From Streptomyces sp. Edi4 (GTDB taxonomy: Bacteria > Actinomycetota > Actinomycetes > Streptomycetales > Streptomycetaceae), in assembly GCF_040253615.1 (NCBI RefSeq), contig NZ_JBEJGY010000004.1:3100001-3164000 (forward strand): a stretch of DNA of 64,000 bases, in the 5' to 3' direction. Made by a program: the position numbers and the translations under genes. This document shows, in pieces, positions 39,100-47,198 of the stretch (positions are counted from its first letter, which is position 1; the number at the start of each line of letters is the position of its first letter). The notes under the pieces were generated by a model. The model saw only the letters and a list, made by a program, of their open reading frames with translations, had not been told where the DNA came from and did not search any database.

Positions 39100-41089
39100 G
39101 GGCCGATCCCTCCTGGTCAGTCGCTTCGGCGAACCGTTCGGGGCCCGCCATGCCCTCGCCGCGCTCGGTGCCCGCCCGCGCGCCCTGCTCGGCGTCACCC
39201 AGCCGCGTCACCACCCGGCCCCCGCCGCCTCCTGGCAGCCCCGCAGGGCTCGCGGCCGGACCCGAGGTGCGCGGGCGCGCAGGGGCCGTGGGCGGCACGG
39301 GCAGCGTCGAACGGTCCACGCGCGGCGTCGGGACGGTGGAGAGCCGGTTGCCCTGTGCCTGACCGGCCGCCGCCTCGGCCTTGGCGCGCTCACGGGCGGC
39401 CCGTGAGTCCTCAGGCTCCAGCGGTATGGGCGATCCGCGCAGCGGCTCATCGGCGGTACGCGGCAGCGTCAGACGGAACTGGGAGCCTCCGCCCGGCTCG
39501 CCCCAGGCCTGGAGCCAGCCGCCGTGCAGCCGCGCGTCCTCGACGGCGATCGACAGGCCGAGGCCGGTACCGCCGGTGGTGCGGGCGCGGGCCGGGTCGG
39601 CCCGCCAGAAGCGGTTGAACACGCGGGTCGCCTCGCCGGGCTTGAGCCCCACACCGTAGTCCCGCACCGCCACCGCGACGGCGCCCGAGGCCGCCGCGAG
39701 GCGCACCACGACGTCCCTGCCCTCGCCGTGCTCCACGGCGTTGACCACCAGGTTGCGCAGCACCCGCTCGACGCGGCGGGCATCGGCCTCGGCCACCACG
39801 GGCTGCTCGTCGCCGGACACGCGTATCCGGGTGCCCTTGCACTGGGCCAGCGGCTCGGCGCCCTCGATCACCCGGCGTACGACTTCCCGCAGGTCTATCG
39901 GCTCGGCCTCGAGGGCCGCCGCGCCCGCGTCGAACCGGCTGATCTCCAGGAGGTCGGCGAGCAGCGACTCGAACCGGTCGAGCTGCCCCGCCAGCAGCTC
40001 CGCCGAGCGCGCCGTGACCGGGTCGAAGTCGGCCCGGGCCTCATGGATGACGTCGGCCGCCATCCGTACGGTCGTCAACGGGGTGCGCAGCTCGTGGGAG
40101 ACGTCGGACACGAACCGGCGCTGCATCCGCGACAGCTCCTCCAGCTGGTTGATCTTGAGCTGGAGGTTCTGCGCCATCTTGTTGAAGGCCTCGCCGAGGC
40201 GGGCGATGTCGTCCTCGCCCGTGACCTTCATGCGCTCTCTGAGGACGCCGGTGGACAGCCGTTCGGCCACCCCCGCCGCCATCCGCACCGGCGTCACCAC
40301 CTGGCGCACCACGAGCCAGGCGATCGCCCCGAGCAGGACGACGACGAACAGCCCGGCGGTCGCCAGGGTCGTCTTGACCAGGGTGAGCGACTTCTCCTCC
40401 TGCACCAGCGGGAAGAGGTAGTACAGCTGATAGGACTGCCCGTCGACGTCCTTGAGCCGGGTCCCCACCACGAGCCCGGGCTCGGCCTCCTGGCCGTCGG
40501 TGAACTTGATCGAGGTGTACGTCTTGAACGCGCCGGTGCCCCCGTCGACATCGTCCCGCAGGGCCTGCGGCACGCTCGCCCGGGGATCGACGAACCCGGA
40601 GGCGCGCGGCCCCCGGTTGCTGGACGCCGAGTCGGAGGACGCCGAGCCGAGGGCGACGACGTAGAACGCGCCCTGGCCACTGCTGGCGAGCTGGGTGACC
40701 AGATCGTTGCGCCAGCTCACCGATGAACCGGAGCCGCGCCCGCCCGGGGCGGAGTCGTCGGCGCCGGACGAGACGGGCGTGCCCGCCTTGTCCTTCGCCA
40801 CCGCGAATCCTCCGGCGGACTGGCTCTCGGCGGCCTTCTCCTTGGTCTCAAGAAGGCCGTTGCGCACCGCGCCGATGACCACGAAGCCGAGCAGCAGCAC
40901 CACGCCGAGCGACATCAGCAGCGTGGTCGCGACCACGCGGAGCTGGATGTTGCGCCGCCACAGCCGCGCGGCGGGCAGCAGCGGGCGCCGCAGCCAGCGC
41001 ACGACGAGCCGCAGCACCGGACCGCCGGGCGCTCCGTCCTGGAGCAACCGGCCGCCCCAGGACGTCTTGCGCCCAGCCACTTGGGTCAT
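39089..41089 (-). CDS. mtrB: sensor histidine kinase MtrB
   Basis: MtrB is the membrane sensor that phosphorylates MtrA, coordinating cell-wall, division and developmental genes. ATG 41089, just past the mtrA stop, yields 666 residues. Features are a first membrane helix (VVATTLLMSLGVVLLLGFVV), an extracellular domain of about 190 residues, a second helix (TTLATAGLFVVVLLGAIAWL), a HAMP domain, the phosphoacceptor region RRFVSDVSHELRTPLTTV, and ATP-binding N, G1 and G2 boxes (LRNLVVNAVEHGEG, AVRDYGVGLKPG, TGGTGLGLSIAVEDARLHGG). The Pro/Arg-rich C-terminal tail of about 100 residues is poorly conserved. It is coupled to lpqB by overlap. Confidence 0.96.
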   Translation of the reverse strand: MTQVAGRKTSWGGRLLQDGAPGGPVLRLVVRWLRRPLLPAARLWRRNIQLRVVATTLLMSLGVVLLLGFVVIGAVRNGLLETKEKAAESQSAGGFAVAKDKAGTPVSSGADDSAPGGRGSGSSVSWRNDLVTQLASSGQGAFYVVALGSASSDSASSNRGPRASGFVDPRASVPQALRDDVDGGTGAFKTYTSIKFTDGQEAEPGLVVGTRLKDVDGQSYQLYYLFPLVQEEKSLTLVKTTLATAGLFVVVLLGAIAWLVVRQVVTPVRMAAGVAERLSTGVLRERMKVTGEDDIARLGEAFNKMAQNLQLKINQLEELSRMQRRFVSDVSHELRTPLTTVRMAADVIHEARADFDPVTARSAELLAGQLDRFESLLADLLEISRFDAGAAALEAEPIDLREVVRRVIEGAEPLAQCKGTRIRVSGDEQPVVAEADARRVERVLRNLVVNAVEHGEGRDVVVRLAAASGAVAVAVRDYGVGLKPGEATRVFNRFWRADPARARTTGGTGLGLSIAVEDARLHGGWLQAWGEPGGGSQFRLTLPRTADEPLRGSPIPLEPEDSRAARERAKAEAAAGQAQGNRLSTVPTPRVDRSTLPVPPTAPARPRTSGPAASPAGLPGGGGGRVVTRLGDAEQGARAGTERGEGMAGPERFAEATDQEGSARGR

Positions 41090-41090
41090 C

Positions 41091-41780
41091 TCAGCTCGGT
41101 CCTGCCTTGTAACCGACGCCACGGACGGTCACCACGATCTCCGGCCGCTCGGGGTCCTTCTCGACCTTCGAGCGCAGCCGCTGGACATGCACATTGACCA
41201 GGCGGGTGTCCGCCGCGTGGCGGTACCCCCAGACCTGTTCGAGGAGTACTTCACGAGTGAACACCTGCCACGGCTTGCGAGCCAGTGCGACCAGCAGGTC
41301 GAACTCCAGCGGGGTCAGCGCGATCGACTGCCCGTCCCGCTTCACCGAGTGTCCGGCCACGTCGATCACCAGATCGCCGATGGCGAGCTGCTCCGGCGCG
41401 GGCTCCTCAGACCTGCGCAGCCTCGCCCGGATCCGGGCGACCAGTTCCTTGGGCTTGAACGGCTTGACGATGTAGTCGTCGGCCCCGGACTCCAGGCCGA
41501 CCACCACGTCCACGGTGTCGCTCTTGGCGGTGAGCATGACGATCGGCACACCCGACTCGGCCCTGATCAGCCTGCACACCTCGATGCCGTCCCGTCCGGG
41601 CAGCATGAGATCGAGCAGCACCAGGTCGGGCTTGGCGTCACGGAATGCCGCCAGTGCCTTGTCGCCATCCGCTACGAACGACGGCTCAAAACCTTCTCCA
41701 CGCAACACAATGCCGAGCATCTCGGCCAGTGCGGTGTCGTCGTCGACGACAAGGACGCGTCCCTTCATAAACGTCATCAT
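41091..41780 (-). CDS. mtrA: response regulator MtrA
   Basis: MtrA is an OmpR-family regulator that is essential in mycobacteria and represses developmental and antibiotic genes in streptomycetes. The 229-residue protein has a receiver domain with the acidic pocket VLVVDDDTALAEMLG, phosphoacceptor Asp in DLVLLDLMLPGRDG, Thr/Lys switch residues (VMLTAKSD, VKPFKPKELVARI), and a winged-helix DNA-binding domain (LTPLEFDLLVALARKPWQVF, VNVHVQRLRSKVE). It starts 4 bases past the mtnA stop with no visible ribosome-binding site of its own, so translation may be coupled or leaderless. Two GTNAC half-sites (41795-41809) just upstream suggest autoregulation. Confidence 0.97.
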   Translation of the reverse strand: MMTFMKGRVLVVDDDTALAEMLGIVLRGEGFEPSFVADGDKALAAFRDAKPDLVLLDLMLPGRDGIEVCRLIRAESGVPIVMLTAKSDTVDVVVGLESGADDYIVKPFKPKELVARIRARLRRSEEPAPEQLAIGDLVIDVAGHSVKRDGQSIALTPLEFDLLVALARKPWQVFTREVLLEQVWGYRHAADTRLVNVHVQRLRSKVEKDPERPEIVVTVRGVGYKAGPS

Positions 41781-41784
41781 CCCA

Positions 41785-42933
41785 TTAGCTAATCGTTACC
41801 TGGCGTGACCTGGCACACAGCTCCCTCAGCCCGCCGCCTGTCACCGGGGACAGGACACCCTCCTCTGTGACGATCGCCGTGACCAGTTCCGGCGGTGTCA
41901 CATCGAAGGCGGGGTTGTACGCCTGCGTCCCCAGCGGTGCCACCGGGAGCCCGGAACCGGACCCCCAGCCGCCCCCTGGGATCTGCGGGGCAGTGAACTC
42001 TGTCACCTCCTGGCCGGGACGCTGCTCGACCTCGATGGATGCGCCGTCGGGGGTGTTCAGATCCACCGTGGTGACCGGCGCGACCACGATGAACGGCACA
42101 TGGTGGTATTTGGCCAGCACGGCGAGGGGATAGCTTCCCACCTTGTTGGCCACCGAGCCGTCGGCGGCGATGCGATCGGCGCCGATGAGGACAGCATCCA
42201 CCTCCCCGGCCGCGAACAGCGAGCCGGCGGCGTTGTCACTCAGCAGGCTGTACGCCATCCCGCTGCCGGCCGCCTCGTACGCCGTCAGCCGCGCCCCCTG
42301 CAACAGCGGCCGCGTCTCGTCGACCCACAGCCGCCGCAGACGGCCCGCCCGGTGCGCGGCCAGCGCGACCGCGAACGCGGTGCCCTCACCGCCGGAGACC
42401 AGACGCCCGGTGTTGCAGTGCGTGAGGACGCGATGGCTGCCGCCCGGCAGCAGCTCGTCGAGCAGCGCGAGCCCGTGCCGGGCCATGGCCGCACTGCCCT
42501 CGGCGTCCAGCCGGTGCAGCTCCTTGGCCGCGGCCAGCGCCGCCGCCCCCGCCTCCGCCGGTTCCGCGCCCTTCTCCACCGCTGCCCGGTACGCCCTGGT
42601 CGCCAGCCGCACCCCGTACTCGAGGTTGACCGCGGTGGGCCGCGCCCCGGCGAGGTGCGCCGCGGCCTCGTCCACGTCGTACCCGCGCGCCGCGGCCAGC
42701 GCCACCCCGTAGGCCCCGGCGAGGCCGAGCAGCGGGGCTCCGCGCACCGCCAGTGTCTGGATGGCCCGCACGAGCGCCGGCACATCCGTACAGACCAGTT
42801 CCACCTCCTCGGCGGGCAGCCGGGTCTGGTCCAGCAGAACCAGCACCGGGCCCTCCGGCGGCTCGTCCCAGCGCAGCGAAGGTATTCCCGAGGGAGCGGA
42901 CCCCATGGTCGTTCGCACGTCCTGATCAGCCAT
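41785..42933 (-). CDS. mtnA: methylthioribose-1-phosphate isomerase
   Basis: MtnA isomerises 5-methylthioribose-1-phosphate to methylthioribulose-1-phosphate in the methionine salvage pathway. ATG 42933 (MADQDVRTTMGSAPSGIP) gives 382 residues, a little longer than usual. Diagnostic segments are IQTLAVRGAPLLGLAGAYG, the catalytic Cys in VLTHCNTGRLVSGG, the catalytic Asp in IGADRIAADGSVANKVGSYP, and the C-terminal YNPAFDVTPPELVTAIVTEE. It lies 4 bases upstream of mtrA on the same strand, so it shares a transcript with mtrAB-lpqB unless a promoter within its 3' end serves mtrA. Ahead of it is a 155-base spacer divergent from the membrane-protein gene. Confidence 0.95.
   Translation of the reverse strand: MADQDVRTTMGSAPSGIPSLRWDEPPEGPVLVLLDQTRLPAEEVELVCTDVPALVRAIQTLAVRGAPLLGLAGAYGVALAAARGYDVDEAAAHLAGARPTAVNLEYGVRLATRAYRAAVEKGAEPAEAGAAALAAAKELHRLDAEGSAAMARHGLALLDELLPGGSHRVLTHCNTGRLVSGGEGTAFAVALAAHRAGRLRRLWVDETRPLLQGARLTAYEAAGSGMAYSLLSDNAAGSLFAAGEVDAVLIGADRIAADGSVANKVGSYPLAVLAKYHHVPFIVVAPVTTVDLNTPDGASIEVEQRPGQEVTEFTAPQIPGGGWGSGSGLPVAPLGTQAYNPAFDVTPPELVTAIVTEEGVLSPVTGGGLRELCARSRQVTIS
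41795..41809 (-). promoter_or_regulatory. candidate MtrA-binding direct repeat
   Basis: On the minus strand the sequence gtcac-gccag-gtaac occurs 15 bases upstream of the mtrA start, within the 3' end of mtnA. Direct GTNAC half-sites with 10-base centre spacing resemble described MtrA sites. Binding is inferred. Confidence 0.45.
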
Positions 42934-43088
42934 CCGCCCAGTCTGCCCCGTGAGCCACCGACAAATGAAGGTGCGAACGAGATACGGGGGCCGGTCCATG
43001 GCCCGGATCCACATGGCACGATGGCAGCCAACCCCAAGGAGCCGGCTCGCGCAGCCGGTCCCGTGACCAATCCACGAGGTGGACGACC

Positions 43089-44333
43089 GTGAATGACTCT
43101 CCGGGCTGGGCCTCGCCCGGATCGGCCCCCTCCGACGGCGACAATTCCGGGACCTCTCCGGCGCCCGAACCGTCCGAGCGGGCCCACGCCTCCTCGAAGT
43201 GGTCCCAGGACCAGCCGCCGGCCGCCCCGTGGTCCTCGCCGGGTCCCGGCCAGAACCCGCCCCCGCCCGCACCGGGCTGGAATGGCCCGCCTACCGGCCA
43301 CGGCGGCTGGGGCCGGATCCCGGGACAGCCGCCCGGCGGCAACTGGAACCACAACTACGGCCGCCCGCCCGCGGCCAAGCCGGGCGTGATCCCGCTGCGC
43401 CCGCTGGGCGTCGGCGAAATCCTCGACGGCGCGGTTTCCGCCGCACGCGCCCATTGGCGCACCGTCGTCGGTCTGACGCTGGCGGTCGCGGTGGTCTCCC
43501 AGACCGCCCAGCTCCTCACCACGCGTTTCATCCTGCCGGCGCCCGCCACGGTCGACCCGAACGCCACCGGCGCCGAGGCCATCAACCAGGCCTTCGACGC
43601 GATGCAGTCCAGCCTCCTCGCGCTCATGCCATCGGTGGTCATCGGTCAGCTCGCCACCATGCTGACGACCGCCGTCCTGGCCCTGGTGGTCAGCCGCTCC
43701 GTCCTGGGCCGCTCCGTGACGCCGGGCGCCCTCTGGGCCGAGGCCCGCCCGCGCCTGCTCAGCCTGTTCGGCCTGGTGGGCCTGTTGACCCTCCTGTTCA
43801 CCGCGATCTCCGCCGTCGGCATCCTGCCCGGGGCGCTCCTTGGCGGGGGCGGCGGCGCCGCGCTCACCGCGCTCGGCGGACTCGCCGCGTGCGTGGTCAC
43901 CCTCTGGCTGTACATCCGCTACATCCTCGCCGGCCCGGCGCTGATGCTGGAGCGGCAGGGCATCGTCCAGGCGCTGCGCCGGTCCGCCAAGCTGACCAGT
44001 AACTCCTGGTGGCGCGTCCTTGGCATCACCCTGCTCGCGCTGCTCCTCACGGTGATCGTCGCGATGATCATCGAGCTGCCCTTCGGCGTGCTGGCGATGG
44101 CCGTGGACAGCACCTCCTTCGGCGACGTCATCAACGGCACCGCCCCCGACTTCGGATGGGCCTACCTGATCATCTCCGGCATCGGGGGCGTGATCGCGTC
44201 GGCGATCACCTACCCCCTCTTCGGCGGCGTCACCGCGCTGCTCTACATCGACCAGCGCATCCGCCGCGAGGCGCTCGACCTCGAACTGGCCCGCGCCGCA
44301 GGCGTTCCCGGCCACGAAACACCCAGGAGCTGA
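43089..44333 (+). CDS. polytopic membrane protein, glycerophosphodiesterase membrane-domain-like
   Basis: The 414-residue protein starts at GTG 43089. The first 110 residues are a disordered Pro/Gly/Ser/Asn-rich tail facing the cytoplasm (PPPPAPGWNGPPTGHGGWG). A conserved entry motif follows, IPLRPLGVGEILDGAVSAAR, then about six membrane helices (VVGLTLAVAVVSQTAQLL, LATMLTTAVLALVVSRSVLG, LFTAISAVGILPGALL, VLGITLLALLLTVIVAMII, YLIISGIGGVIASAITYPLF). The pattern matches uncharacterised actinobacterial membrane proteins related to the GDPDase membrane domain. Its stop lies 4 bases before the next gene's GTG, so it heads the DUF4129/DUF4350/MoxR/DUF58 operon. Confidence 0.85.
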   Translation: MNDSPGWASPGSAPSDGDNSGTSPAPEPSERAHASSKWSQDQPPAAPWSSPGPGQNPPPPAPGWNGPPTGHGGWGRIPGQPPGGNWNHNYGRPPAAKPGVIPLRPLGVGEILDGAVSAARAHWRTVVGLTLAVAVVSQTAQLLTTRFILPAPATVDPNATGAEAINQAFDAMQSSLLALMPSVVIGQLATMLTTAVLALVVSRSVLGRSVTPGALWAEARPRLLSLFGLVGLLTLLFTAISAVGILPGALLGGGGGAALTALGGLAACVVTLWLYIRYILAGPALMLERQGIVQALRRSAKLTSNSWWRVLGITLLALLLTVIVAMIIELPFGVLAMAVDSTSFGDVINGTAPDFGWAYLIISGIGGVIASAITYPLFGGVTALLYIDQRIRREALDLELARAAGVPGHETPRS

Positions 44334-44337
44334 TGCA

Positions 44338-45027
44338 GTGTCAGAAGCGGGGGGCTTCATAACGGCACGGCCGCTCATCGCGGCATCCGGCGGACCGCCG
44401 GTGGACATTCCGCGCGACGCGGCCCGTGAGGCGGCCCGGCGCGAACTGTCCGACCCGGCATACCACCAGCACGACCCGAGTCTGCTCCAGCGCGCCGTCA
44501 ACAAGCTCTGGGACTGGATCGGCTCGCTCTTCGACGCCGCGTCCGGGGGCACCCCCGGCGGCTGGCTCGGCCTGGTCGTCATCGTGCTCGTCGTCCTCGC
44601 GCTGATCGGCGCGCTGTGGTGGCGGCTCGGCACACCGCAGCGAGCCTTCACCACGAGCGGCGCCGTCTTCGACGACCGCCCGCGCAGCGCCGCCGAACAC
44701 CGCACCACGGCCGAGGCACACGCCGCCGCACACCGCTGGACCGAGGCCGTCCAGGAACGGATGCGCGCCATCGTCCGCTCCCTGGAGGAGCGCGCCCTGC
44801 TCGACCCGCGCCCCGGCCGCACCGCCGACGAGGCCGCCGCCGAAGCAGGACTCCCCCTGCCCGCCCACGCGGACCGGCTGCGCGCCGCCGCCCGCTCGTT
44901 CGACGACGTCACATACGGCGGCCGCACCGCCGACGAGGCGGCGTACCTGCGCCTGCGCGATCTCGACCGCGACCTCGAACGCACCAAGCCCGCGCTGAGC
45001 GACGCGGCCCAGGGAGTCGCCGGATGA
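44338..45027 (+). CDS. DUF4129 single-pass membrane protein
   Basis: This 229-residue protein has a GTG start at 44338. An extracellular N-terminal portion (IPRDAAREAARRELSDPAYH) is followed by one membrane helix (GGWLGLVVIVLVVLALIGALW). A cytoplasmic helical DUF4129 domain of about 120 residues carries HRTTAEAHAAAHRWTEAVQE, MRAIVRSLEERALLDPRPGR, TADEAAAEAG and the terminal FDDVTYGGRTADEAAYLRLR. DUF4129 proteins are regularly encoded beside MoxR and DUF58 genes. Its stop overlaps the next start as ATGA. No enzymatic motif is seen, and a role as a membrane scaffold for the AAA machine is inference. Confidence 0.88.
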   Translation: MSEAGGFITARPLIAASGGPPVDIPRDAAREAARRELSDPAYHQHDPSLLQRAVNKLWDWIGSLFDAASGGTPGGWLGLVVIVLVVLALIGALWWRLGTPQRAFTTSGAVFDDRPRSAAEHRTTAEAHAAAHRWTEAVQERMRAIVRSLEERALLDPRPGRTADEAAAEAGLPLPAHADRLRAAARSFDDVTYGGRTADEAAYLRLRDLDRDLERTKPALSDAAQGVAG

Positions 45028-46208
45028 CCGCCACCACGGCCGCCACCACGTCCACGTCGCTCACGCCCCGCCATGTGTGGACCCGCGCCCGCGGCCTCCT
45101 CATCGCCCTGGTCATCCTGGTCGGGGGCGCTGTCGCCCTGGCCGCGATGCACTCCGACGCCCAGCACGGCAGCCTCGATCCGCGCTCCGCCGACCAGTAC
45201 GGCAGTCGCGCCGTGGCCGAGCTCCTGAAGGCACAGGGGGTCTCCACGCGCGTGGTCACCACGCTCGACGAGGCAACCGCGTCCGCCGGCCCCGACACCA
45301 CCCTCCTGATCACCGTCCCCGACCTCCTGACCGGGGGCCAGCAGCGTCAACTGCGCGCCGCCACCGCCGGCTCCGGGGGGCGCACCGTCCTCATCGCCCC
45401 CGGTGAGCCGTCCTTGGGCACCCTCGCGCCCGGCATACGCGCCGAAAGCCCCGTCCCGGTCGAGCCGCGCGATCCCCGCTGCGCCGACGACGCCGCCACC
45501 CGCGCGGGCCGCGCCGACACCGGCGGCATCCGCTACGCGTCCTCCGGCGCGCACACCGACGGCTGCTACCGGGCCGCCGGCCTGCCCACGCTCTTGACTG
45601 TCCCGGCCCCCGGACCGGGCGACACCGTCCTGCTCGGCGCCCCCGACATCCTCCTCAACCACCGCCTCGACGAGGAGGGCAATGCCTCCCTCGCCCTTCA
45701 ACTGCTCGGCACACGCGCCCATGTGGTCTGGTACCTCCCCTCGCTGGGTGACACATCGGCCACCGACGGCGGCCAACGCTCCTTCTTCGATCTGATCCCG
45801 GCCGGATGGCGCTGGGGCACCCTCCAACTCGCCCTGGCCGCCGTGCTCGCCGCCCTCTGGCGCGCCCGCCGCCTCGGCCCGCTCGTCACCGAGCACCTAC
45901 CGGTCGCCATCCGCGCCTCCGAGACGACCGAGGGACGCGCCCGTCTCTACCGCAAGGCCAACGCACGCGACCGCGCCGCCGACACATTGCGCTCGGGCAC
46001 CCGCGCCCGCCTGGCTCCGCTCCTCGGCGTGTCCGCTTCGGCGGCGCACTCCCCCGAGGTCCTGGTGCCGGCCGTATCCGCCCGGCTCCCCGCAGCCGGC
46101 CGCGACCCCCTTTCCCTGCTCTTTGGCCCAACACCGGCCAACGACACCGCACTTGTCCGCCTCGCGGACGACCTGGACGCCCTCGAAAGAGAGGTACGCA
46201 CTTCATGA
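45024..46208 (+). CDS. DUF4350 membrane protein
   Basis: The 394-residue protein begins at ATG 45024, overlapping the DUF4129 stop. The first membrane helix is at about residues 22-42 (ARGLLIALVILVGGAVALAA). An extracellular region of about 250 residues follows with the DUF4350 core (DQYGSRAVAELLKAQGVSTR, TLLITVPDLLTGGQQRQL, NHRLDEEGNASLALQLLG, HVVWYLPSLGDTS). A second helix (LQLALAAVLAALWRARRLGP) leads to a cytoplasmic tail. The external part resembles a glutamine-amidotransferase-like or IFT52-like fold without a clear catalytic triad, so a binding role is more likely. Its stop overlaps the MoxR start as ATGA. Confidence 0.87.
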   Translation: MTATTAATTSTSLTPRHVWTRARGLLIALVILVGGAVALAAMHSDAQHGSLDPRSADQYGSRAVAELLKAQGVSTRVVTTLDEATASAGPDTTLLITVPDLLTGGQQRQLRAATAGSGGRTVLIAPGEPSLGTLAPGIRAESPVPVEPRDPRCADDAATRAGRADTGGIRYASSGAHTDGCYRAAGLPTLLTVPAPGPGDTVLLGAPDILLNHRLDEEGNASLALQLLGTRAHVVWYLPSLGDTSATDGGQRSFFDLIPAGWRWGTLQLALAAVLAALWRARRLGPLVTEHLPVAIRASETTEGRARLYRKANARDRAADTLRSGTRARLAPLLGVSASAAHSPEVLVPAVSARLPAAGRDPLSLLFGPTPANDTALVRLADDLDALEREVRTS

Positions 46209-47188
46209 GCGACCGCACCCCGGAGACCGCAGCGCACCCGGACAGCGCCCGCGCTTCCCTGGAAGCCCTGCGCGCCGAGATCTCCAAGGCCGTGGTCGGC
46301 CAGGACTCCGCCGTCACGGGCCTCGTCGTAGCACTCCTCTGCCGCGGCCACGTGCTGCTCGAAGGCGTACCCGGCGTCGCCAAGACTCTCTTGGTGCGCG
46401 CCCTGGCGGCGTCCCTCGAACTCGACACCAAGCGCGTCCAGTTCACCCCCGACCTGATGCCGAGCGACGTCACCGGCTCCCTGATCTATGACGCCCGCAC
46501 GGCGGAGTTCTCCTTCCAGCCCGGCCCGGTCTTCACCAATCTGCTGCTGGCGGACGAGATCAACCGGACGCCGCCCAAGACCCAGTCGTCCCTTCTCGAA
46601 GCGATGGAGGAACGTCAGGTCACGGTCGACGGAACCCCCAGGCTCCTGCCCGACCCGTTCCTGGTGGCCGCCACGCAGAACCCGGTCGAGTACGAAGGCA
46701 CGTACCCCCTGCCCGAGGCCCAACTGGACCGGTTCCTGCTGAAGTTGACCGTGCCCCTGCCCTCACGCCAGGACGAGATAGACGTACTCTCCCGGCACGC
46801 GAACGGCTTCAACCCCCGCGACCTGAACGCGGCCGGCGTGCGCCCCGTGGCCGGCCCGGCCGACCTCGAAGCAGCTCGCGCGGCCGTCGCCAAGACCTCG
46901 GTCTCGCCGGAGATCACCGGCTATGTCGTCGATATCTGTCGTGCCACGCGTGAATCCCCCTCGCTCAGCCTCGGGGTCTCCCCCCGAGGCGCCACCGCCC
47001 TGCTCTCCACGGCGAGGGCCTGGGCCTGGCTCACCGGCCGCGACTACGTCATCCCGGACGATGTGAAAGCCCTGGCACTCCCCACTCTTCGCCACCGCGT
47101 CCAACTCCGCCCCGAGGCCGAGATGGAGGGTGTCACCGCCGACTCCGTCATCACTTCGGTACTCGCCCACGTCCCCGTGCCCCGCTGA
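46205..47188 (+). CDS. MoxR-family AAA+ ATPase
   Basis: This 327-residue MoxR ATPase is of a type that usually acts as a chaperone for metal insertion or assembly of complexes containing von Willebrand-A proteins. The start at 46205 overlaps the DUF4350 stop. AAA+ motifs are Walker A (LLEGVPGVAKTLLVRA), Walker B (NLLLADEINRTPPKTQ), sensor 1 (PFLVAATQNPVEYEGTYPLP), the Arg finger region (EAQLDRFLLKLTVPLP) and sensor 2 (SLGVSPRGATALLSTARAWA). All catalytic residues are present. The DUF58 gene downstream encodes the expected VWA-like partner. It is probably cytoplasmic, acting at the membrane with DUF4129/DUF4350. Confidence 0.94.
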   Translation: MSDRTPETAAHPDSARASLEALRAEISKAVVGQDSAVTGLVVALLCRGHVLLEGVPGVAKTLLVRALAASLELDTKRVQFTPDLMPSDVTGSLIYDARTAEFSFQPGPVFTNLLLADEINRTPPKTQSSLLEAMEERQVTVDGTPRLLPDPFLVAATQNPVEYEGTYPLPEAQLDRFLLKLTVPLPSRQDEIDVLSRHANGFNPRDLNAAGVRPVAGPADLEAARAAVAKTSVSPEITGYVVDICRATRESPSLSLGVSPRGATALLSTARAWAWLTGRDYVIPDDVKALALPTLRHRVQLRPEAEMEGVTADSVITSVLAHVPVPR

Positions 47189-47198
47189 AGGCGACGCC

